From Deltaproteobacteria bacterium (lineage in GTDB: Bacteria; Myxococcota_A; SURF-8): a DNA stretch of 5,348 nucleotides. Below are positions 1 through 5,348 of the stretch, in pieces. The notes under the pieces are model-generated. The model did no database searches, was not told where the DNA came from, and was given only the letters and a program-made list of their open reading frames with translations. The number at the start of each line of letters is the position of its first letter. Within the stretch, counting starts at the first letter, position 1. The stretch is taken from assembly GCA_029570245.1 (NCBI GenBank), contig JAKQSH010000435.1, positions 1 through 5,348 of the forward strand, given 5' to 3'. The position numbers and the translations under genes are program-made.

Positions 1-797
1 ACTTCATCGAAACCGTTTTCACGGTAATACAGACGCAGGCGTTCGATGCCTTCTTCAAGGCGATCCAGATCAAGCGGAACACCACGGTAGATGCCCAGTT
101 TCCGCAGAAGTTTTTCACGTTTATAAAAACTGCGTCCGTTAAGCACCACCGCGCTGATCGAGATTTGAGGGCCTTCGCTGATACGGAAAAGCACATCTTT
201 CTGATAATCGCGATTGCCGCCGATTTCATATTCCACCTGGGCTTCCATATGACCCTTGCGCCGATAGGCCGTTTTTATGCGCTCCACATCGCGTTCAACG
301 TCCTCCGTAATGAGATCGGCGTTCCGACGCATTCGCACAACATATTTAAGCTGTTTTTCGGTAAGGCTTCTGTTTCCTTTGAATGTGATCGTATCCACAC
401 GTGTTTTGGGCACCAGATGAAAATGCAGGTCAATCAACCCACCGCGATATTCGCCGTACACTCTGATCTGGGCGAAAAGGTTGCGATAATAAAGAATTCG
501 AATTGCTTCCTGAACATCTTCAAGTTTATATGGCATGCCGCTGCGGATTTCGATTTTTTCCTGCAATACGCGAACATGTTCAAGCAGTTCCGGGTCAGTA
601 ACCCCCATGGGGAGGTGGAAATACAGAATTCCGACAATTGAATTATCTTCGCGGAAAGCTGCACCGTCCACCGTATTTTCAGTTGCATGTGCACAAGGCA
701 GTGCAACGCCTGCCAGCCATAGAGCAAATGTCAGGCTCAGACAGAAAAATGCGCGTCCGATTGCCGCGCCGTCAGAAATGGAGCTGATACCTGACAT
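1..797 (-). CDS. Omp85-family outer membrane assembly protein (BamA/TamA-like), N-terminal part, truncated by window edge
   Basis: This is the periplasmic N-terminal part of an Omp85 protein, the family of outer-membrane beta-barrels that insert other barrel proteins (BamA, TamA). The first 265 codons are present; the C-terminal barrel lies beyond the left edge. Residues 16-38 form a clear signal peptide (hydrophobic FFCLSLTFALWLAG, then AHA before a likely cleavage after Ala38). The C35 context (VALPC) is not a lipobox. POTRA-like units follow at about 53-130, 131-210 and 211 onward. Each shows the usual pattern: a strand, a helix pair, then an aromatic-Gly-Phe/His turn. Key motifs are YYRNLFAQIRV (103-113), ITFKGNRSLTEKQL (137-150), YRRKGHMEAQVEYEI (178-192), RISEGP (205-210) and LYYRENGFDEV at the edge. 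The ATG at 797-795 is the only plausible start ahead of the signal peptide in this frame; a GGAAGGGAA purine run lies about 12 bases upstream of it. It overlaps the end of tamB by 26 bases, implying co-transcription. Three or five POTRA domains (TamA versus BamA) cannot be decided here. Confidence 0.9.
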   Translation of the reverse strand, partial: MSGISSISDGAAIGRAFFCLSLTFALWLAGVALPCAHATENTVDGAAFREDNSIVGILYFHLPMGVTDPELLEHVRVLQEKIEIRSGMPYKLEDVQEAIRILYYRNLFAQIRVYGEYRGGLIDLHFHLVPKTRVDTITFKGNRSLTEKQLKYVVRMRRNADLITEDVERDVERIKTAYRRKGHMEAQVEYEIGGNRDYQKDVLFRISEGPQISISAVVLNGRSFYKREKLLRKLGIYRGVPLDLDRLEEGIERLRLYYRENGFDE

Positions 798-3700
798 CCG
801 TGCCGAAGTTCCCTTCCGGTTTTATCGAATCGTCGTCCCACTCTCCCGAAAGAGTGAAGCGGTGTTTGCCGAATTTTTTCCTGTATTCTATCTTGAACTC
901 CTGATTCTTACGAGTAGCCTGTTGCTCGCCGACCACGGTCGAATAAGTAATGAAAAAGTCGCGTCCGATTTCCTTGCCCAGCGTCAGTTTCGGAACCAGC
1001 ACGGTTCCATATGAACTTGAACTTTCGACATATTCCGAACTCAACTTGAATTCGTCCAGCTTGAACTGGTCCCTTATCTGTTCGTTAACTCCATAAATAT
1101 CAGACAGTGCGTTCAGGCCGGAGGCCATGGTGTTTTCGGACTGCATCTGACTGGCCGGCTGACCGACGATCAGCAGCGAAACGAGATCGGTCTGAGGCAG
1201 ACCGGAATCTGACGAAAGCAACACTTCCACATTGTCGTTCTCTCCCTTGACCTGCAGAGTGATCTTAACTTCCTTCTCTTCATCGTTCTCGTAATACACA
1301 ACCGTCGTTTCGCCTATGATGTTGTAGACCGGATATATGCGGTCCGGCTCGCGGAATTCGACCATGAAAGTTTGAACCTCAAATTCGTTGTTCTGAAAAT
1401 AGAACTTGCCACGGTCGGAGGACAGGGTCTGCAGAAGACCGACATTCAATTCGCTGCCGGTAAGCAGAAGATCGGCCTGCAGACCAAGTCTGGCAAGATT
1501 GTTGTTTATCTGAATGTTCTCTTCGTCGCCTTTTATGCGGATATCGAAACCGAATCTGGGCTTTTCCGCCTTTCTGTCACGACTTCGACTGGGACGGATA
1601 ATTCTGGTGACGCGATCCATTATCAGCTTTTTCTGCCAGCTTATTGAGCGCGTATAAAGCAACTCGTCCACATTGATGTCGCCTTCCACTTTCAGCGGCC
1701 ACGGCTGCCCGCTTATTGAAAGGGAACCGGAGAGAGCAGGCGTTATGCCTTCGTCTATGGGAAAACTCAATCTGGAAATCTGCAACTGCAGGTCGTAATT
1801 CAGAGGAGTGAATTTCTGCGGATCAATAACTATACCGCCGTCGACGGCAATGCTGCCGCCGGAATAATTGAACGACAGACCGCCACTGCGCAGAGTGTCG
1901 CCGTCAAGAAAGACCCTGCCTTCGATATTGCTGATCTGAGAACTCATTCCGTCAAGCTGCAGCAGTCCGCGACTGAAGCCGATTTCCCCGCTGAAAACCT
2001 TATCTTTCCATGGACCGGACATTGTCAGGTCAAACATAATCGGGCCGTCGCTTTCGTCGATGCCGTCAACAAAGGCCTGAACCAGCCGCCACTCCGTGTT
2101 GCCTTTGAAAAACACTTCCACAGAACCCAGTGTATCGATATAACCCTGGGCGATGAATTCGGTGCCGGGGCCAGACAAGCGCATAGGATCAAGCGAAAAA
2201 CGTCCCTTGTCGTATCGCAGGTCTGCCGAAGCGTCAGCCGTAAGCAGTACGCCACTGATCTGACCGTCAAGGGCGCTTACGGACGCCTCAAGGACAGCAG
2301 AAGTTGGAGATTTCAGCGGAATTTCACCCTTCAGCCTGAAGTCAACGGCACCGCTTTCAATTTTATCCCAGCCAAGCATCCTGTGAAGGACAAATGGATA
2401 ATCGAAACGCTTGCCTTCCACTTCCAGTTTGACTTTCGGCTGAGGCTCAAGCTCAAACATGGCGCTGAAAACAAGTTCTTCGCCGAAACATTTTCCTCTC
2501 ATGTTGAAATAAGCCGGGCGCATTTCAAAATGAATTTCGCTCTGCGCCAGCCGATCTTTTCCAAGATCCAGAGGATCGACCAGCAGCATTCCGGTTACAA
2601 CAGGCTCTTTTAAAGTCCCTGCCAATTGAGCGCTGAGGCTCATCCCACCCTCAGCTTCCGCGAAAAGAAAATTCAACATTTCGAACTGCGACAGCTGCAT
2701 ATTTTCGGTTCTGAATTCAAGATCAAGGCGGTTCCAGTCCTCAACTGAACCCTCCACAATAAGCACCCCGTCTCCGCGTTCGGCTCGAACATCGTTGAAG
2801 TTGATTATGTTGTGTTCAATGCCGATATCTACAAAAGCCCTGTCCATCGGCTGCGCAGGCATACCGAAGCGTTCCATTTCCAGCCGGATGTTGCCGCCGA
2901 AATCTCCGAAAGGTCCGTGGAATCGTCCGCCGCCCCTGTAAATACCCGAGAATCCGCCGGCGACAGTGTCATCCAGGCCTACCATGTAAACGGCATCTTC
3001 GACACGACTGCCTTCGGTATTGTATGTGATATCCAGAATCGTACTGCCGCCGTGTTGGAAAGTGAAAGTGGCGGAAGCATCGTAAGCAGACTGTCCCAGA
3101 CGGCCCTTGAGTTCGTAGAATTTGAGTTCGTCTCCCCAATAATGAATGCGCCCGCTGACATGCCCAAGACGTATGCCCTGCAACGAAAGATTTTCGAAAT
3201 CAATTGTGGCGTTCAGATCGGGCTTGTTGGAGGGACCATCCAGCGTACAGCGCAAGCTTCCGGTTCCGGTAAAATCAATCCCCATTATCTGACCGACATC
3301 CGCAAGATCGAACTGATCTGAGTTGTATTCATAATGGAAATGCTTGTCGAAGCCGAAATGAGTTACCGGCATTGTTATTATTGTGTTGCCGAAACTTATT
3401 GTGCCGTTCTGCAGCTCGAAGCAGCTGGTATCTACAAAAAGACCCATTTTTATGTGGCCCAGCGGCACATCCAGGACTTCACGCCCCACCCTGTCGCGTG
3501 TTCTCCACGGCCCCGTCCAGGTTGAGTGACCCACAACTTCAAGATCGGCTTCGCCCTTAAGCTCAAAAGGCTTAATCGCACCGCTGAATGTTATAAGACC
3601 CGTTATTTTCTGCATGACTTTACTGCGCTCAACGCTCAGGTCTTCCAGTATCTGCGCCAGTTCGACGTTTTCCAGATTCAGACGAAGGTCGGTGCTCATG

Positions 3701-4737
3701 CTTTCATCGAAAAACAGATGGGCCTTTTCAAAAACGACACGGCCACCGGCCATTTTAAGAACACTGCCGTCCAGAATTGCAGCCCGACGCCCCAGCCTCA
3801 GCTTCAGATCGCTGTCTTCAAAATTCATTCTTTTCACACGCAGCTGTTTCAAATGCGCTTCGCCGTGTAACTGCGGATTGTCCATATCGCCCATCAGCTT
3901 CAGATCGAGCTGCATAGCACCGCTCATATCTGGCAACTGCGGCCAAATCTGCGGAAGCTTATCCAGCGGGACATCCAGCTTCAGCGCGATTTCTCCGCCG
4001 GGATTATCCAGCCCGCTGATGCTGCCGGAAAAATCGAACCTGATTCCGGGCAGAAAGACGACAGCGTTGCTGAAATCGAATCTGTCTTTGCCGGCAACGC
4101 CATCTACTCTGATTGAATTGACAGGTGTAGAAACATTTCCAGCATTTATAAGTCCGCGTCCGGTTTCAAGCAAAAATCCGTAGCCGTCTTCGCTGTGGTC
4201 CGCGCTGAGGTGAAAATCTTCAATATGACTGTATTCTCCATCCGCCAGCTTTACGCGCAGAGCGGTTTTACCAATGGACAGCTTCTCTATAACCCAGTCG
4301 AAGGACAAACCCGGCATATCAAACCCGCCGGATGGCGCTTCTTCAAATCCGGCAAAGGTCATGTCCCAGTCCACATCCAGACCGCTGCATGTTATTTCTT
4401 TTATTATCAGGCGGTTATAGAACAACTGAAAAGGCCGCAGTGAAACCTGAATTTTTTCCGCTTTGATACCGCCGCGCCCCGGGAAATCCACCTTGAGATT
4501 TCTGACATTAACTGCCGATTCAAAAAGACGCCACTCGATTTCCAGGTCGATCTGTGGCGCTTCCGGCGATATCACGCGCAGAGCCTGATTGACGGAAACC
4601 AGAATCATGCGTGTGCCGAAACTGGAGGTCATCAGGAGCAGCAACCCCAGAGAAACGGCGAAAACAGAAAACAGGAATGCAATCGCCACCTTGCGTCGCA
4701 ACTTACGCTTCCTGTTTTCTTTCAAGCCGGTTCCCAT
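772..4737 (-). CDS. tamB: TamB-like translocation/assembly protein (AsmA-like, DUF490 C-terminus)
   Basis: Complete 1321-residue TamB homologue (E. coli TamB is about 1260). Family members are anchored in the inner membrane, span the periplasm as a hydrophobic beta-groove, and act in outer-membrane protein assembly and phospholipid transport. A basic N-terminus (KENRKRKLRRK) precedes one membrane segment at about 17-38, the signal anchor. Residues about 60-122 resemble the AsmA/chorein-type N-terminal region (IEWRLFESAVNVRNLKV, then VSLRPFQLFYNRLIIKEI). The middle is a long run of degenerate beta-strand repeats punctuated by Gly-x4-Pro turns (GDMDNP at 283, GPSNKP at 501, GTLKEP at 707). From about 1040 to the end is the conserved TamB domain: SSDRGKFYFQNNEF (about 1106-1119), YPVYNIIGETTV, LPQTDLVSLLIVGQ, PKLTLGKEIGRDFFITYST (about 1249-1267), and a C-terminal Phe. 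The ATG at 4737 directly precedes the basic/hydrophobic anchor; its ribosome site is weak (GGATTGGAAA). It is the first gene of an operon with the overlapping Omp85 gene. Confidence 0.93.
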   Translation of the reverse strand: MGTGLKENRKRKLRRKVAIAFLFSVFAVSLGLLLLMTSSFGTRMILVSVNQALRVISPEAPQIDLEIEWRLFESAVNVRNLKVDFPGRGGIKAEKIQVSLRPFQLFYNRLIIKEITCSGLDVDWDMTFAGFEEAPSGGFDMPGLSFDWVIEKLSIGKTALRVKLADGEYSHIEDFHLSADHSEDGYGFLLETGRGLINAGNVSTPVNSIRVDGVAGKDRFDFSNAVVFLPGIRFDFSGSISGLDNPGGEIALKLDVPLDKLPQIWPQLPDMSGAMQLDLKLMGDMDNPQLHGEAHLKQLRVKRMNFEDSDLKLRLGRRAAILDGSVLKMAGGRVVFEKAHLFFDESMSTDLRLNLENVELAQILEDLSVERSKVMQKITGLITFSGAIKPFELKGEADLEVVGHSTWTGPWRTRDRVGREVLDVPLGHIKMGLFVDTSCFELQNGTISFGNTIITMPVTHFGFDKHFHYEYNSDQFDLADVGQIMGIDFTGTGSLRCTLDGPSNKPDLNATIDFENLSLQGIRLGHVSGRIHYWGDELKFYELKGRLGQSAYDASATFTFQHGGSTILDITYNTEGSRVEDAVYMVGLDDTVAGGFSGIYRGGGRFHGPFGDFGGNIRLEMERFGMPAQPMDRAFVDIGIEHNIINFNDVRAERGDGVLIVEGSVEDWNRLDLEFRTENMQLSQFEMLNFLFAEAEGGMSLSAQLAGTLKEPVVTGMLLVDPLDLGKDRLAQSEIHFEMRPAYFNMRGKCFGEELVFSAMFELEPQPKVKLEVEGKRFDYPFVLHRMLGWDKIESGAVDFRLKGEIPLKSPTSAVLEASVSALDGQISGVLLTADASADLRYDKGRFSLDPMRLSGPGTEFIAQGYIDTLGSVEVFFKGNTEWRLVQAFVDGIDESDGPIMFDLTMSGPWKDKVFSGEIGFSRGLLQLDGMSSQISNIEGRVFLDGDTLRSGGLSFNYSGGSIAVDGGIVIDPQKFTPLNYDLQLQISRLSFPIDEGITPALSGSLSISGQPWPLKVEGDINVDELLYTRSISWQKKLIMDRVTRIIRPSRSRDRKAEKPRFGFDIRIKGDEENIQINNNLARLGLQADLLLTGSELNVGLLQTLSSDRGKFYFQNNEFEVQTFMVEFREPDRIYPVYNIIGETTVVYYENDEEKEVKITLQVKGENDNVEVLLSSDSGLPQTDLVSLLIVGQPASQMQSENTMASGLNALSDIYGVNEQIRDQFKLDEFKLSSEYVESSSSYGTVLVPKLTLGKEIGRDFFITYSTVVGEQQATRKNQEFKIEYRKKFGKHRFTLSGEWDDDSIKPEGNFGTDVRYQLHF

Positions 4738-4748
4738 TTTCCAATCCG

Positions 4749-4768
4749 TTTAATGTCAGAACATTAAA
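4749..4768. promoter_or_regulatory. Perfect 8+4+8 inverted repeat at predicted tamB transcription start
   Basis: Arms TTTAATGT (4749-4756) and ACATTAAA (4761-4768) are exact reverse complements around CAGA. The repeat begins about 7 bases after the predicted tamB -10 box and ends 11 bases before its ATG. Position and symmetry suit either a repressor operator overlapping the start site or a 5'-end hairpin of the tamB mRNA (8 bp, tetraloop UCUG). I do not recognise the motif as the site of a known regulator. Confidence 0.5.
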
Positions 4769-4774
4769 TAATTT

Positions 4775-4803
4775 ATTATACTTCCTTAGCGGACTGGACG
4801 CAA
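4775..4803 (-). promoter_or_regulatory. Predicted sigma70-type promoter for the tamB-Omp85 operon
   Basis: Reading the minus strand, TTGCGT (4803-4798) is followed after 17 bases by a perfect TATAAT (4780-4775). The -10 box matches consensus fully, the -35 box in three of six positions (TTG). Transcription would begin near 4768, giving a leader of about 30 bases before the tamB ATG. The spacing is ideal, but the region is AT-rich, so chance is not excluded. Confidence 0.55.
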
Positions 4804-4934
4804 AAACGGAAATTGTTCAGCAATACAAAGGGAACGCGCAAGAAAACCAACACCTGATTGCTGAGGCAGAAGGCATAGCGATCATCACAAGCGTTTTCTT
4901 CATCGGCAGTTTCCACGACATTGAAACTGATATG
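4804..4934. other. Intergenic stretch with no recognisable gene
   Basis: This lies between the two divergent promoters (the full gap between the coding regions is 279 bases, 4738-5016). A plus-strand frame stays open here until a stop at 4950-4952, but it has no in-frame ATG, GTG or TTG with a ribosome site and the peptide resembles nothing I know. No tRNA or riboswitch fold is evident. The stretch could hold upstream regulator sites or a small RNA, but nothing in it supports either. Confidence 0.4.
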
Positions 4935-4955
4935 CATTTATTAAAATCATAAATG
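4935..4955. promoter_or_regulatory. Inverted repeat upstream of the phosphorylase promoter, possible regulator site
   Basis: CATTTAT (4935-4941) and ATAAATG (4949-4955) are exact reverse complements separated by 7 bases. The centre lies about 48 bases upstream of the predicted start of the udp-like transcript, where activators or repressors often bind. E. coli udp is controlled by CRP and CytR, but this sequence does not match their sites well. AT-rich sequence makes such repeats fairly easy to find. Confidence 0.25.
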
Positions 4956-4957
4956 AA

Positions 4958-4986
4958 TGCAAATCATCTTCAGCCTGATATATAAT
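4958..4986 (+). promoter_or_regulatory. Predicted sigma70-type promoter for the udp-like gene
   Basis: A perfect TATAAT (4981-4986) lies 30 bases ahead of the udp-like ATG. At 17 bases upstream is TGCAAA (4958-4963), only a half match to a -35 box. A TG at 4976-4977 is near, but not exactly at, the extended -10 position. Transcription would begin near 4993, leaving a short leader that carries the ribosome site. Confidence 0.5.
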
Positions 4987-5003
4987 CTTCTGCAAAAATT
5001 CTC

Positions 5004-5010
5004 GAAGGGA
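5004..5010 (+). promoter_or_regulatory. Ribosome binding site of the udp-like gene
   Basis: GAAGGGA is followed by 6 bases and the ATG at 5017. The purine-rich core and spacing are good and support this start. Confidence 0.65.
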
Positions 5011-5016
5011 AAGAAC

Positions 5017-5348
5017 ATGTCGACAGTAAAAATCATCGAAGACAGAAGTTACGTTCAATACCATCTGGAGATTTCCCGTGAAAAAACCCGCGACGCCGCC
5101 ATCGCCATCATTCCCGGTGCGCCCGAACGCGCCGCGCTTATAGCCTCACATCTGGAAAATCCGGTAAAAATCGGCTCACATCGCGGACTTGATTCGTGGC
5201 TCGGCAAAATGGGCAGTCTGGATATTCTTGTCACCAACACCGGAATGGGCGGCCCGACGCTCGAAATCGTGGTGCAGGAGCTTATTCAGCTTGGCGTTAA
5301 AAACTTTCTGCGCATCGGCACCACGGGCGCCATTCAGGATTACATTCC
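5017..5348 (+). CDS. udp: Uridine phosphorylase-like nucleoside phosphorylase, N-terminal part, truncated by window edge
   Basis: Nucleoside phosphorylase of the NP-I (PNP/UDP) family, which cleaves a nucleoside with phosphate to a free base and ribose-1-phosphate in cytoplasmic salvage. The first 110 codons are present of an expected 250 or so. It aligns without gaps to E. coli uridine phosphorylase from His16 (E. coli His8) to the phosphate loop. PGAPER (33-38) matches PGDPDR, with Arg38 equivalent to Arg30; SHR (54-56) gives the Arg48 equivalent; NTGMGGPT (74-81) matches STGIGGPS; FLRIGTTGAIQ (97-107) is identical to E. coli and supplies Arg99 and Thr102 (Arg91, Thr94). All phosphate-contacting arginines are therefore kept. 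The one change is Ala35 where E. coli has Asp27. The N-terminus is about 8 residues longer than E. coli. The missing C-terminal half holds the base-specificity residues, so uridine preference is likely but not proven. It is transcribed away from tamB from its own promoter. Confidence 0.9.
   Translation, partial: MSTVKIIEDRSYVQYHLEISREKTRDAAIAIIPGAPERAALIASHLENPVKIGSHRGLDSWLGKMGSLDILVTNTGMGGPTLEIVVQELIQLGVKNFLRIGTTGAIQDYI

Noticed and set aside
434..727. Minus-strand open frame of 97 codons overlapping the Omp85 gene
   Set aside because: It lies out of frame with the POTRA sequence, which continues unbroken through the region with a signal peptide and known motifs. Its peptide is Cys-rich and low in recognisable features.
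717..797. Lipoprotein signal in the Omp85 N-terminus (Cys35)
   Set aside because: The residues before the cysteine are Ala-Leu-Pro, which do not fit a lipobox; an AHA signal peptidase I site follows directly.
2812..4183. Several plus-strand open frames of 60-190 codons antisense to tamB
   Set aside because: They overlap a continuous, well-supported TamB coding sequence, overlap each other in different frames, and show low-complexity or unrecognisable peptides, as expected for shadows.
4812..4824. Small inverted repeat ATTG-TTCAG-CAAT in the intergenic gap
   Set aside because: Four-base arms are expected by chance in a gap of this size, and no U-tract or promoter position gives it a role.
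4611..4952. Plus-strand open frame running from inside antisense tamB through the intergenic gap
   Set aside because: Its only usable ATG is inside the tamB signal-anchor region on the opposite strand, there is no ribosome site, and the intergenic portion has no in-frame start or family resemblance.

Overview
The window comes from a diderm (Gram-negative-type) bacterium of intermediate GC content. Its two complete or near-complete envelope genes belong to the outer-membrane protein biogenesis machinery (TamB and an Omp85/POTRA protein). I cannot place the organism securely from sequence alone. The order tamB followed by an Omp85 gene is not the tamA-tamB order of enterobacteria, so a lineage outside the gammaproteobacteria is plausible, but this is inference.

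Layout: bases 1-797 (minus strand) hold the N-terminal 265 residues of an Omp85-family protein, with a signal peptide, two POTRA domains and most of a third; it runs off the left edge. Bases 772-4737 (minus strand) hold a complete 1321-residue TamB homologue. The two genes overlap by 26 bases and read in the same direction, so they very likely form one operon with tamB first. Bases 4738-5016 are a divergent intergenic region with a sigma70-like promoter for each direction and two inverted repeats. Bases 5017-5348 (plus strand) are the first 110 codons of a uridine-phosphorylase-like nucleoside phosphorylase that runs off the right edge.

How the genes work together: TamB is an inner-membrane-anchored periplasm-spanning protein. 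Known homologues act with an Omp85 partner (TamA or BamA) in inserting outer-membrane proteins and, with other AsmA-like proteins, in moving phospholipids to the outer membrane. The overlapping pair here fits production of both partners from one transcript. The nucleoside phosphorylase is a separate, divergently transcribed salvage gene with no obvious functional link.

I see no mobile element, CRISPR array, tRNA, rRNA or clearly new system. The points of interest are the reversed and overlapping tamB/Omp85 arrangement, a perfect palindrome sitting at the predicted transcription start of tamB, and a substitution in the phosphate-binding loop of the phosphorylase.
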